Source: Moorena sp. SS36440bin_2
Lineage (GTDB): Bacteria > Cyanobacteriota > Cyanobacteriia > Cyanobacteriales > Coleofasciculaceae
Direction of reading: 5' to 3'
NCBI GenBank assembly: GCA_011524395.1
Contig: WTKN01000395.1
Coordinates: 1 to 38,837 of the forward strand
DNA length: 38,837 nt
Below, piece by piece: positions 9,841 through 17,901 of the stretch. The position numbers were made by a program, and so were the translations under genes. How positions within the stretch are numbered: the first letter of the stretch is position 1; the number at the start of each line of letters is the position of its first letter. The notes under the pieces were generated by a model, which saw only the letters and a program-made list of their open reading frames with translations, did no database searches and was not told the origin of the DNA.

Positions 9841-11568
9841 TCAATACTTCCGCTCTTTCGGTTCAAACAAGGTAATGCGGACCGGTTTATATTGCAGGTC
9901 AATACCTGCAGATGAGTAAAAGGCTAGGGTGTGTTTGAGAAAATTGGGATCATCCCGTTGGGGATAATCCTCCCGGCTATGGGCACCTCGGCTTTCTCGT
10001 CGGTTCAGGGCAGAGGTAAGAATAATTTCTCCGACTATCATTAAATTGCGCAGTTCCAAGGCTTCAATAATTTCCGTGTTCCAGCAGTTGCCTTTGTCAT
10101 CCAAATAAATTTGCTGGTACTGTTGTTTCAATTGTTGCAGTTGGTTTAATCCCTCTTCCATAGACGCTTGGTTACGGAAAACGCCACAGAATTGGGTCAT
10201 ACAGTCTTGGAAGGCTTGACGCAACTGGTTAAGCCGTAAGGTGCCAGATTTTTCCACAAGGGCTTTTATTTTTGCCTGGGCTGCATTGAGGTAGGATTGC
10301 TCGTCAATGTCTGGTAACTTCCGGTCTTGGACGTATTTTGCGATCGCAGCACCAGTTCTTTTGCCATAAACCACACATTCCAAGAGGGAATTACTCCCGA
10401 GGCGATTTGCCCCATGAACAGATATACAGGCTGATTCCCCAGCGGCAAAGAAGCCCTCAATTAACCCATCTTCTCCACTATGAACTTGTCCATCGGTGTT
10501 GACAGGGATTCCCCCCATGGAATAGTGGGCAGTTGGTCGTACTGGCATTGGTTGATGTACTGCGTCAATACCAACCAATCGATGGGCTTCTTCCCAGCAA
10601 AAGGGAATCCGACTCATAATCTTTTCTTTGCCCATGTGGCGTAGGTCAAGGTAAACAAAAGGTCCACCTGCACTGCCATCAGGATGAATGCCACGACCAG
10701 CTCTGAGTTCTAGGGTAATCGCTCTTGAAGTAATATCCCGGGGTGCCAGTTCCATTTGTTTGGGGGCGTAGTCGCTCATAAAGCGATCGCCTTCTGAGTT
10801 AATCAGATAAGCCCCTTCCCCTCGTACCGCCTCAGAAATCAAAACTCCCACCGGATACAAGCCCGTAGGATGAAACTGTACAAACTCCATATCTTCCAAA
10901 GGCACCCCAGCCAGAGCTGACATTCCCAGACCATCCCCAGTGGAGGCAAAGTCATTGGAGGTCGTATTAAATACCCGTCCATAACCCCCGGTAGCAAACA
11001 TGACCGCTTTTGCCCGTACTACTGCCACATTTGTGTCTACGAGCTGGAACATAACCACCCCTTTTGCCTGACCCTCTTCCAAAATCAGCTGCATAACGTA
11101 CCACTCATCGTAGAGTTTTACACCGTTATGCCGGAGATTGTTCACCAGTTCATGCAAAATGGCGTGACCCGTCTTATCTGCCGCGTAGCAAGTGCGGCGA
11201 TAGGAATGCCCTCCAAAAGCCCTCTGAGCAATCCGACCATCCGGTAAGCGCGAAAAAAGCACCCCCATGTGTTCCAGCTCAATGACCACTTCTGGAGCCT
11301 CTTTGGTGAGGATTTCTACTGCATCCTGGTCTGCCAAGTAGTCAGACCCTTTAACCGTGTCAAAGGCATGGGCTTCCCAGCTATCGTCAGCATCAACATT
11401 ATTCAGAGTAGCTGCCATACCCCCTTGGGCAGCCACCGAATGGGAACGAATTGGGTGAGTTTTAGCCACAAGGGCGACATCCAGCTTAGGCTCAGAGCGT
11501 TTAATCTCTAAAGCAGCGCGACATCCAGCTAATCCCCCACCGACAATAATGACATCGTGTTCTAGCAT
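9841..11568 (-). CDS. sdhA: Succinate dehydrogenase/fumarate reductase flavoprotein subunit
   Basis: Catalytic FAD subunit that oxidises succinate to fumarate and feeds electrons to the thylakoid/plasma-membrane quinone pool. The 575-residue length is typical. The Rossmann motif GGGLAGCRAAL follows the start, and His43 in RSHSVAAQGG is the site of covalent FAD attachment in the family. Substrate-site motifs are present: FHPTGLYP, SEAVRGEGAYL, and the RPTAHYSMGG segment with the binding His and Arg. The C-terminal RRESRGAHSREDYP is typical of SdhA. No sdhB or sdhC is in the window, so the complex is encoded in pieces, as is common in cyanobacteria. Confidence 0.94.
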   Translation of the reverse strand: MLEHDVIIVGGGLAGCRAALEIKRSEPKLDVALVAKTHPIRSHSVAAQGGMAATLNNVDADDSWEAHAFDTVKGSDYLADQDAVEILTKEAPEVVIELEHMGVLFSRLPDGRIAQRAFGGHSYRRTCYAADKTGHAILHELVNNLRHNGVKLYDEWYVMQLILEEGQAKGVVMFQLVDTNVAVVRAKAVMFATGGYGRVFNTTSNDFASTGDGLGMSALAGVPLEDMEFVQFHPTGLYPVGVLISEAVRGEGAYLINSEGDRFMSDYAPKQMELAPRDITSRAITLELRAGRGIHPDGSAGGPFVYLDLRHMGKEKIMSRIPFCWEEAHRLVGIDAVHQPMPVRPTAHYSMGGIPVNTDGQVHSGEDGLIEGFFAAGESACISVHGANRLGSNSLLECVVYGKRTGAAIAKYVQDRKLPDIDEQSYLNAAQAKIKALVEKSGTLRLNQLRQAFQDCMTQFCGVFRNQASMEEGLNQLQQLKQQYQQIYLDDKGNCWNTEIIEALELRNLMIVGEIILTSALNRRESRGAHSREDYPQRDDPNFLKHTLAFYSSAGIDLQYKPVRITLFEPKERKY

Positions 11569-11639
11569 CTCGCTCGTATGATGGAATCCGAATTCCTATT
11601 TTAGGCTCTAGGTTCTAGCCTCTAGGCATTTACCGTCTA

Positions 11640-11718
11640 GGATTGCGGAAAAAGTTATGAAGCGCCCCTCCTTAAGGACGGAGGCTCTCAACTCTCCTTC
11701 CCCGGATTGCGGAAAAAG
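11640..11718. repeat. Direct repeat of 15 bp around a hairpin
   Basis: GGATTGCGGAAAAAG occurs at 11640-11654 and again at 11704-11718, exactly 64 bp apart. Between them CCTCC...GGAGG forms a hairpin, and the second copy is framed by CCCCGG/CCGGGG. The spacing suggests a partial tandem duplication. It lies between the 5' end of sdhA and the 3' end of the small membrane-protein gene. Confidence 0.5.
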
Positions 11719-11740
11719 CCGGGGATGGTCCGGATTCTCT

Positions 11741-12052
11741 TCAACCGGTCGCCCCAATAGGTTTCTGTCTAGGCGCTCTGCCTCCAGCTGTTGATGTGGT
11801 TTCCTCCTCTTCCATCTGAGCAATTTCAATATGGTTTAACAATGTAGTCACGAAGGCAAAGAGCAGGAAAGGCAGAGATAGTACCAAAATCAGCCCGACA
11901 GTTGCCAGAGCGTAAATTTGGCGGTCAGCACTCCAAAGAGCTAAGGCTGAGGCGAGACTCAGGAAAATTACAATTAACCAAACCATAATTTGTCCATAAA
12001 TGTCACCAAAGCTTAGGGTGCAGACAATGCGATATCGTTGTAAGTTATCCAT
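11741..12052 (-). CDS. Small two-helix membrane protein, conserved-hypothetical type
   Basis: The frame is open from 12067, but the internal ATG at 12052 (MDNLQRYRIVCTL) looks like the natural start; neither has a strong ribosome-binding site. The 103-residue product has two hydrophobic helices (about residues 23-43 and 47-76) separated by WSADRQIYA, then an acidic, polar tail (MEEEETT) and a basic end. It lies upstream of sdhA on the same strand, about 170 bp away. Function unknown; a small membrane subunit is possible, but no family motif is recognised. Confidence 0.62.
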   Translation of the reverse strand: MDNLQRYRIVCTLSFGDIYGQIMVWLIVIFLSLASALALWSADRQIYALATVGLILVLSLPFLLFAFVTTLLNHIEIAQMEEEETTSTAGGRAPRQKPIGATG

Positions 12053-12277
12053 GGCATCTATTGACACATTTCTTTATTTTTCTAAGCATATGCGTCTCAT
12101 CCAGGTTTGGGGGATTTCTCAATAATTTTTAAGAGGAGCGCAACATGACTTTACATTTACATTTACATTTAGACTTTACATATAGTCATTAGTCATTAAT
12201 CCTTAGTCCTTTGTATTTTGTGAGCCAGATTAAGCCAGATGGTATTGACTTTTGACCAATAACCAATTATAAAAAAG

Positions 12278-12350
12278 CGCCCTCGGTAGGATTTGAACCT
12301 ACGGCCGAGGGATTAGAAATCCCTAGCTCTATCCACTGAGCTACGAGGGC
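12278..12350 (-). tRNA. tRNA-Arg (anticodon UCU)
   Basis: A complete cloverleaf can be drawn on the minus strand. The acceptor stem is GCCCTCG/CGAGGGC, the D stem GCTC/GAGC, the anticodon stem AGGGA/TCCCT with loop TTTCTAA, and the T stem GTAGG/CCTAC with TTCAAAT. The anticodon is TCT, reading AGA. CCA is not encoded. The discriminator base is G, and a run of six T follows almost at once, giving a ready terminator. Confidence 0.97.
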
Positions 12351-12622
12351 ATAGCTATATCATACATCAGAAAAAACTGTTTTTGCTTGGCTCGTGATCG
12401 GGTAGTAGTCTCTGTGTGCCTAATACCTAGTTTCCCGTTCCCGATCTCAGCATAGCCTTCAGCTTAAGTGGATAGCCACCACAATTATCGATTGCTTGTC
12501 TCAATTAGCGGTAAGACTCAAGGCACTTAGCTCGAACGCGAGTTAAGGTAGGTAAATAGTCAGTGTCACTGATCAGAACTTAGTCAGACTCTGTCACAAG
12601 GATTCTGATCAGGAGATAGTGA
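12351..12622. other. Intergenic region, no gene seen
   Basis: Spacer between the tRNA gene (minus) and the MITE. Near its right end CTGATCAGAACTTAGTC (12569-12585) and GATTCTGATCAGGAG (12601-12615) share the palindrome CTGATCAG. No open frame with coding character is seen. The tRNA promoter lies in the left part. Confidence 0.35.
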
Positions 12623-12751
12623 CTAGTACTCTGTCAAAATTGAATTGAGGGGTAAACTATACTTTCCCGGATGCTTTTACTAAGCATTAGGTATGACTTA
12701 ACACCGTGCCACCTTGCCCTAACCCTCAAAACTAAATTGACAGAGTACTAG
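12623..12751. mobile_element. MITE-like element, 129 bp, perfect 15-bp terminal inverted repeats
   Basis: CTAGTACTCTGTCAA (12623-12637) is repeated in inverted orientation at 12737-12751. The similarity continues inwards imperfectly (TTGAGGGGTAA against TTGAGGGTTAG). The interior codes for nothing. TA at the edges of the repeats and the TACTCTGTCAA-type end suggest a derivative of an IS630/Tc1-type element, which inserts at TA. The family assignment is an inference. It lies 60 bp upstream of the next gene and could affect its promoter. Confidence 0.7.
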
Positions 12752-12812
12752 GGGGTTAGAACACTTCGTCAACAGCACCCCCTGACAGGGTCAGGAGTCA
12801 TGTGCCAGTATC

Positions 12813-13472
12813 ATGTTTATTTTGAAAAGGCAGGATGTTGAAATCTCTAGTATTCAGCACCCACAGAGGGAGCAGCAAATCCCAATTCTCAATTACCAGG
12901 GGCAAACCTTTCGCCTGCTCAGTGTATTTGGTTCCACTAAGGAAGAGGAAGCCATAGCTTTCTGGCGAGACCTCACCGATCATCAGGGAAAAGCTTGTGT
13001 ATTGTTGGAAGAACCTGACCGCTACAGCGTTTGGGGAAAAATCCGTCTGGAGCAATTAGGGAGTGAACCCAGCTCTGGGGGCACTAGGGTATCCTACATT
13101 CAAGCCTGTATTTTGCTACTACAGACTGTGTATATGGATGTGGAAGACTTCTTAGGAGCTAGACAAGCTGGGTTGTTTCAGAAGGATATCGCCAAGATCT
13201 TGATGGATTCAAAATTTCCGGAGGTTGAATCGACCGAAGCTGTACAACAATTGCTCAAAATCGACCCCCTTACCAACTCGGATTTTCCTACCTGGGAAGA
13301 ACATCATCTTATCACCTTGTTGCAAGAACTCTATCGCTTAGGTAAAGGCTATTTTGGCAACACCAACTTTGCTCAGGGGGTTAGCGATATCTTGCAGGAT
13401 ATGCCTGCGGCTGAGCAAACTCAGTTTATCAACTGGCTTAACAACTCTGATCTTGGTCAACTATGGCAATAA
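12813..13472 (+). CDS. Conserved cyanobacterial hypothetical protein (Npun_F0813-like)
   Basis: A soluble 219-residue protein starting MFILKRQDVEISSIQHP. The N-terminal half looks beta-rich (YQGQTFRLLSVF, ACVLLEEPDRYSVWGKIRL). The C-terminal half is helical, with a stretch ending LLQELYRLGKGYFG and AEQTQFINWLN. From memory it resembles the Npun_F0813 family, a group of cyanobacterial proteins without known function; this is recall, not a search. No catalytic motif is visible. It is followed by two genes on the same strand, but the 59-bp gap does not prove an operon. Confidence 0.72.
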   Translation: MFILKRQDVEISSIQHPQREQQIPILNYQGQTFRLLSVFGSTKEEEAIAFWRDLTDHQGKACVLLEEPDRYSVWGKIRLEQLGSEPSSGGTRVSYIQACILLLQTVYMDVEDFLGARQAGLFQKDIAKILMDSKFPEVESTEAVQQLLKIDPLTNSDFPTWEEHHLITLLQELYRLGKGYFGNTNFAQGVSDILQDMPAAEQTQFINWLNNSDLGQLWQ

Positions 13473-13531
13473 TATACATATGGCAATAATCTACAATTAA
13501 AAATAAGCGATTAGAATCATTAATATGTTAT

Positions 13532-14620
13532 ATGGCTAACCATAGTCTTATGGTGCCAGTGAGTGATAAATGTGAAATTCCTATGAGCAGCTCTGCAGAA
13601 CGGTCATCAGGTAATCTATCTGCCCTCAGCAGCAATACCATCATCTATGGTGGTATTGCTTGGGCGATTATTTCCCTATTATTCTTTTTGCTGTTTGGGA
13701 TTACATCCCCTGGGCAAGAGAGTCCATTTTGGTACCTGATTAGTACCTACGTTTTAGAATGTATACCTTTCCTAGTAGCAAGTATTCTCTGTTTCAGAAA
13801 TTGGCGCAGCCCTCAGATTGCCAGTGGACGAAATGTATGGCTAGGACTCGCTCTGGGGAATCTGTTCTATTTGATCGGTGGCTTGATATTCGGTGTGTGG
13901 GAGCTGTATTTTAACCTTAACCCTGATGTATCACTAGCAGATGTATTTTACTTATCCTCCTATGTGTGTCTGGGTGTAGGGATGTTTTTAGCAGTTATTC
14001 CCAGGCGCTTAAACTTAGAACTTTGGCAAGGGTTAACGATTATAGCGATTGCCATAGTGGGGATGGCCTTAGCTGCTTTGCTCTTATTTGCCCCTTCCTT
14101 GCAATCAAGCACTCCTGAATCTCCTGATCTGACAATTGCGTATTCTATTTCTGACTCGACCACACCACTTGTGGTCAAGGAAAATAATGGTATTGTCATC
14201 TCAGCAATAAAGTCATCTAAAATAACCAACTCTGAGGCTAATCAGAGTAACGATCATAATTCTCCAAGCTGGGCGATTGAACTTGACAAGTCACTGAGTG
14301 CCTATTCAAACCAATTGACCACCCTCTACATTGGTTGCGATGTAATTCTGCTGATTATTGCCTCATCCCTACTGTTAGCGTTTTGGGGTGGACGTTTTTC
14401 CCAATCCTGGCAAATGATTGCCGCTGCAACATTTTGCCTGTACATTGCAGATATGTGGTTTAAATATGCTGAGACTAGACCGAACTACCAAAGTGGCGGT
14501 TTACCAGAAGTCTTTTTTGTATTCAGTGGTGTATTGTTTGCAATAGGGGCTGCCCTGGAATATCAAATATCGAGCCGTTCCCGTCGTGGTTCACGCAGGC
14601 GAGCTGAAAAAGTAGCATGA
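13532..14620 (+). CDS. Polytopic membrane protein of unknown function
   Basis: The 362-residue protein has about eight hydrophobic helices. Five or six lie in residues 35-180 (YGGIAWAIISLLFFLLFG, YVLECIPFLVASILCF, LGLALGNLFYLIGGLIFG, VCLGVGMFLAVIP). A polar loop of about 80 residues follows (180-260), then further helices beginning TLYIGCDVILLIIASSLLLA. The C-terminus is very basic (SSRSRRGSRRRAEK), probably cytoplasmic. The layout resembles seven/eight-TM sensor-type membrane domains, but no signalling domain is attached. The start is uncertain; internal ATGs at 13550 and 13583 are alternatives. Its stop overlaps the next start as ATGA. Confidence 0.68.
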   Translation: MANHSLMVPVSDKCEIPMSSSAERSSGNLSALSSNTIIYGGIAWAIISLLFFLLFGITSPGQESPFWYLISTYVLECIPFLVASILCFRNWRSPQIASGRNVWLGLALGNLFYLIGGLIFGVWELYFNLNPDVSLADVFYLSSYVCLGVGMFLAVIPRRLNLELWQGLTIIAIAIVGMALAALLLFAPSLQSSTPESPDLTIAYSISDSTTPLVVKENNGIVISAIKSSKITNSEANQSNDHNSPSWAIELDKSLSAYSNQLTTLYIGCDVILLIIASSLLLAFWGGRFSQSWQMIAAATFCLYIADMWFKYAETRPNYQSGGLPEVFFVFSGVLFAIGAALEYQISSRSRRGSRRRAEKVA

Positions 14621-15630
14621 GTCCAAGAAAACTATCTGATGTCGATAAACAAGACATCCTAGAACTATATCGACAGACAGCAGAGACAACTTCAACGCTG
14701 GCTGACCGTTATGGAGTTAGTAACTCCACCATTAGCCGTATCCTTAAGAGCAACTTGTTGGAGCAAGAATACGAGGCTCTAATTCAACAAAAGCGCTCTA
14801 ATCGTACTGCTGAAAATCTCTCCTCTTCTACTGTCAAAACCGCTAAGCCTGTGGTAGAAACAGCCGCTCAACCATCACTAGTTGTACTCAAAAATGAACC
14901 ATTAGCAGAATCTATCAGTGATTTATTGACTCCAACCTCTACTGATGGACGTCGGCGGCGTAAGCGTTCCTCTGTGGCTGCTCAACCACCAGTGGAGGAA
15001 GAGGAACAACATACCCAATTGCAACTTGATATTACCACATCAGGTTCAGATGAAGATAAGTCTGTTGATGACCAAGGTGAATTATTACCTGAGAATAAGG
15101 GACTAGCAACTAGGAGATTCACCGAGTTGTTGGACGAAGATTTAGGGGATTTGGAGCAAGATGATGATTTAGAGGATTTAGAGGATTTAGATGATTTAGA
15201 GGATTTGGATGATCTAGATGATCTAGATGACCTAGATGACCTAGATGAAGATTGGGAAGATGACTTGCCAGATCCTGAGATTCACCAATCCATTAGAACA
15301 ACTCTTGCTAAAAGCGGTTCTTACATTGAAATTTTGCCCCTCTCGGAAGCTTCTCTTCCTAAAACCTGCTATTTGGTAGTCAGCCGAGCGGCGGAGTTAA
15401 TTGCTCGCCCTCTCAATGAGTTTAGCGACCTTGGACAAATTCCTGACGAAGAAGTTCAACAGACAACTTTGCCAGTATTCGAAAACCATAGGGTGGCACG
15501 GCGTTTTTCTAACCGTTCTGAGCGAGTCATCAAGGTTCCTGATGCTCAGATGCTTCAGAAGACCTCTTCCTATTTGCAAGCTAAAGGAATTACCCGATTA
15601 TTAATTGATGGTCAGGTCTATTCTATTTAA
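14617..15630 (+). CDS. HTH-domain protein with acidic DDL/EDL repeats
   Basis: The 337-residue product is translationally coupled to the membrane protein upstream (ATGA overlap). Residues 1-50 form a helix-turn-helix like that of transposase/Hin-type domains (DRYGVSNSTISRILKSN). After a Ser/Thr/Pro linker comes a strongly acidic block (about 175-215) of D/E-D-L tripeptides encoded by 9-bp repeats at 15152-15250. A folded domain follows (SYIEILPLSEASLPKTCYLV, and near the end LLIDGQVYSI). The plan suggests a DNA-binding regulator with a flexible acidic spacer, perhaps working with the membrane protein; that is inference. Confidence 0.7.
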   Translation: MSPRKLSDVDKQDILELYRQTAETTSTLADRYGVSNSTISRILKSNLLEQEYEALIQQKRSNRTAENLSSSTVKTAKPVVETAAQPSLVVLKNEPLAESISDLLTPTSTDGRRRRKRSSVAAQPPVEEEEQHTQLQLDITTSGSDEDKSVDDQGELLPENKGLATRRFTELLDEDLGDLEQDDDLEDLEDLDDLEDLDDLDDLDDLDDLDEDWEDDLPDPEIHQSIRTTLAKSGSYIEILPLSEASLPKTCYLVVSRAAELIARPLNEFSDLGQIPDEEVQQTTLPVFENHRVARRFSNRSERVIKVPDAQMLQKTSSYLQAKGITRLLIDGQVYSI

Positions 15631-15823
15631 TATAAAGTCCGTTGGCTTCTGGCTGAGGGACTTTGGCCTTTGGGGTTAATGGCAGTCGGGAGTCGGGAGT
15701 CGGGAGTCGGAAGTGGGAATCCACCCTACTGCTGGCGCAAGGGGGGGAGGGCGGAAGGAAATGGAATGTACTGTATAAGTATTTCAAACGCTATAACTAT
15801 TGATATAACTTACTTGATATCAC
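15631..15823. repeat. Intergenic spacer with GGGAGTC heptamer repeats
   Basis: AAAGTCC (from 15634) and GGACTTT (from 15657) form a hairpin just after the stop of the HTH gene. CGGGAGT is repeated about four times at 15684-15712, a short tandem heptamer. The region lies between convergent genes. Confidence 0.5.
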
Positions 15824-16405
15824 TTAAGCGCGTTGAGCCAGGGCAAATAGTTGGTTAGCTGTGGACTCAATCAGCTCCCGTTTAACTAATCGGTAACGCC
15901 AAGATTCTGGTATCCCTTCCTCTCCATAAAATGCTCCTGCCAATTGCCCGTAAACTGCCCCGGTGGTATCAGCATCATCACCTAAGTTGACGGCTAACAG
16001 ACAGCCTTGCCGAAACGAGCTACTGTGCTCAAAGGCCCATAACGCGGCTTCTAAGGATTTCACGACATAACCTGTGCCCTTAATTTCTGGGGGCTGGCGG
16101 TATTTGAAGGAGCCTGTGGCAATTTCGTGTATTTCCCCAACCATTGGGTTTTCTTGCCAGTATTGAGGAATGGGGCAATAGAGTTCCGAAAGCAGTTCTT
16201 CTTTGCTTACTCCATTAACTGCTCCCACTAGCAGCGCCCCCAAGTAGCGACAGGCATCGACAGCGCTTGCTACTCCATGAGTAGTGCGTGAACTATCACC
16301 AGATTTCTCGATCGCTTCTTTTGGTTTTTTAGCATAAAACAAAGGCACAGGAGCCAAGCGCATGATAGACCCATTACCAGCACTACGGGGAGCTGTGGAA
16401 CCACA
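15824..16405 (-). pseudogene. ADP-ribosylglycohydrolase family gene, 5' half lost at an IS insertion
   Basis: The intact part encodes the C-terminal half of a DraG/ADP-ribosyl-glycohydrolase-like protein. Its metal-binding motif is [18 protein letters not shown], and the conserved [18 protein letters not shown] segment runs upstream of the nominal ATG at 16363 without a stop. Reading back, coding homology continues to the codon TGT at about 16405, exactly where the TnpB element's right end begins, and a TAG follows inside the element. The first half of the gene is not found beyond the other end of the element, so a deletion or rearrangement went with the insertion. A shortened protein from 16363 would lack the first metal ligands. 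Confidence 0.8.
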
Positions 16406-16413
16406 TTGACACT

Positions 16414-16434
16414 CCCCGGTCTAAAGACGCGGGG
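16414..16434 (-). repeat. Right-end hairpin of the TnpB element (3' part of a possible omega-RNA)
   Basis: CCCCG (16414-16418) pairs with CGGGG (16430-16434), and GTCT pairs with AGAC inside, leaving a 2-base loop and one bulge. The tnpB stop codon (16421-16423) lies within it. In TnpB systems the omega-RNA covers the 3' end of tnpB and runs to the right end, with the guide taken from the flank beyond it. Confidence 0.65.
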
Positions 16435-17656
16435 ATTCTTCGCTCAACGACCCGACTTGCTGAACCTGGCCGGAACCAAGAACAGTAGAGGTCAGATCTC
16501 CCGAAGCGTTAGGATCTATGTTCGCGTAGCGTGACCTACGGTCAATCCAGGTTCCGGTGTGCCCCACCGTACCCAAGGCTCCTTTCAGAATGTTGATTGC
16601 GGCGTTGTGATCGCGATCTAACTCACAACCACATTTACAGACATGGGTTCGAGTTGATAGGGACTTTTTCACTACCTCGCCACACTGGGAGCAGTTTTGA
16701 CTGGTATAGGCAGGGTTTACTGCAACAGTGACTCTGCCAAACTTAGTACCAAAATGCTCCAACCATTTTCTGAACTGATACCAACCTGCATCATTAATAG
16801 ACTTAGCTAGACAATGATTTTTCACCAGATTCCTGACTCTTAGATCTTCATAGGCGACCAAGTCGTTAGACCGGATTACGCAACGTGCGAGTCTCTTCGC
16901 ATGTTCCTCACGTTGCCTACTTATTCTAAGGTGTTTTCTTCCCAGTTTATTAACAGCTTTCCTGCGGTTAAATGAGCCTTTCTTTTTTCGAGATACTCGT
17001 CGCTGATAAAACTTCAGTCGCTTTTCTCCCGTCCTGTAAAACCTGGGATTTGGCTCGGTATTTCCGTCGGAGTCAGTATAGAATTCCTTCAAGCCTACAT
17101 CCAATCCGATCGTACTTCCAGTTGAGTCTAATTCTTCTTTGATATCAACTGAAACACAGAACTGGACATAGTAGCCATCAGCCCGACGGACTATCCGAAC
17201 CCTCTTAATTTGCTTTTTGTCAAAGCGCCACAAGTCCCATTTACCTTTGAGTTTAAGCTTTCCGATTCCATTTTTATCTGTGAAAGTGATCGCCTTTCTA
17301 TCAGGGGATAACTTCCATCCTGACTGTTTATACTCAACTGACCTGCCACGTTTTTGGAATTTAGGAAAACCTTTCTTTCCTGGTACTTTCTTTTGACAAT
17401 TATCGTAGAATCGAGCAATCGATGACCATGCTCTTTCAGAAGCAGCCTGACGAGCGGTAGAGTTCAATTCATTTGCAAAAGGAAACTGTTTTGCTAAGAC
17501 TTTGCAGTATTTGCTCAGATCGTATTTACCAGTTCCTTTGTTATCTAGCCAAAGCCTGAGGCAGCTATTCCTGATAAACCTTACAGTCCGAATAGCCTCA
17601 TCAATGGCTGAATATTGGTAGTTTTTGCCGTACGCCTTGAACTCTAGAATGATCAT
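16421..17656 (-). CDS. tnpB: RNA-guided nuclease TnpB (IS200/IS605 family), apparently intact
   Basis: A 411-residue TnpB, the RNA-guided DNA nuclease that helps the transposon persist by cutting excision sites. Catalytic residues of the RuvC fold are present: Asp186 in IGLDVGLKEF, Glu270 in AYEDLRV, and Asp349 in DRDHNAAINI. The zinc finger has Cys322, Cys325, Cys340 and Cys342. The N-terminal MIILEFKAYGKN and RNA-binding basic region (RRVSRKKKGSFNRRKA) fit the family. The ATG directly follows a small dispersed repeat (17657-17680), and an inverted copy of that repeat is translated near the C-terminus (residues about 371-379, IDRRSRYAN). The absence of a normal Shine-Dalgarno sequence is odd. 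Confidence 0.93.
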   Translation of the reverse strand: MIILEFKAYGKNYQYSAIDEAIRTVRFIRNSCLRLWLDNKGTGKYDLSKYCKVLAKQFPFANELNSTARQAASERAWSSIARFYDNCQKKVPGKKGFPKFQKRGRSVEYKQSGWKLSPDRKAITFTDKNGIGKLKLKGKWDLWRFDKKQIKRVRIVRRADGYYVQFCVSVDIKEELDSTGSTIGLDVGLKEFYTDSDGNTEPNPRFYRTGEKRLKFYQRRVSRKKKGSFNRRKAVNKLGRKHLRISRQREEHAKRLARCVIRSNDLVAYEDLRVRNLVKNHCLAKSINDAGWYQFRKWLEHFGTKFGRVTVAVNPAYTSQNCSQCGEVVKKSLSTRTHVCKCGCELDRDHNAAINILKGALGTVGHTGTWIDRRSRYANIDPNASGDLTSTVLGSGQVQQVGSLSEESPRL

Positions 17657-17901
17657 TGACCTAAGGTCACGCTACGCGAACGAATCTCGACTTCTTTCGA
17701 TGATACTTTACTGTACCACATTCAGGGACAAACGTCAGGACAGTTTCAAAAAAAAAGCCGTCCTATAAGAACGGGGCGCGATTACCCAAAATTTTTGGTA
17801 ATCCATAACCTCTGCTAATCTAGTCTTCGTGTTCTTTGCATCTTCGCGGTTAATCAAAATCCTGATTAGCCCAACACCCTCACCCGGAGCTTGTTCAACC
17901 A
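17657..17901. repeat. Left part of the TnpB element and spacer before the SLH gene
   Basis: 17657-17680 holds the small dispersed repeat, inverted relative to the copy at 16521-16544 with one difference. 17757-17777 is an imperfect hairpin whose minus-strand 3' side runs into about ten T residues; it may be the left-end structure of the element or a terminator. Beyond 17790 is an AT-rich stretch with no gene. The promoter of the SLH gene should lie at 17800-17890. Confidence 0.5.

Larger units (their letters stand above)
16406..17790 (-). mobile_element. IS200/IS605-type element carrying only tnpB
   Basis: The right end is well defined. On the minus strand the TnpB stop lies in a hairpin (16414-16434), followed by GGGGAGTGTCAA. 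TCAA is the known right cleavage tetramer of some IS605 elements, and the interrupted host gene resumes immediately after it. The left end is less certain. A hairpin at 17757-17777 (CCGTCCTATAAGAACGG type) followed on the minus strand by a T-run probably marks it, which would place the end near 17790. No tnpA is present, so movement would need a Y1 transposase supplied from elsewhere. Confidence 0.72.

Noticed and set aside
11608-11829. 73-codon minus-strand frame upstream of sdhA
   Set aside because: It lies over the 15-bp direct repeats and hairpins and overlaps the small membrane-protein gene in another frame.
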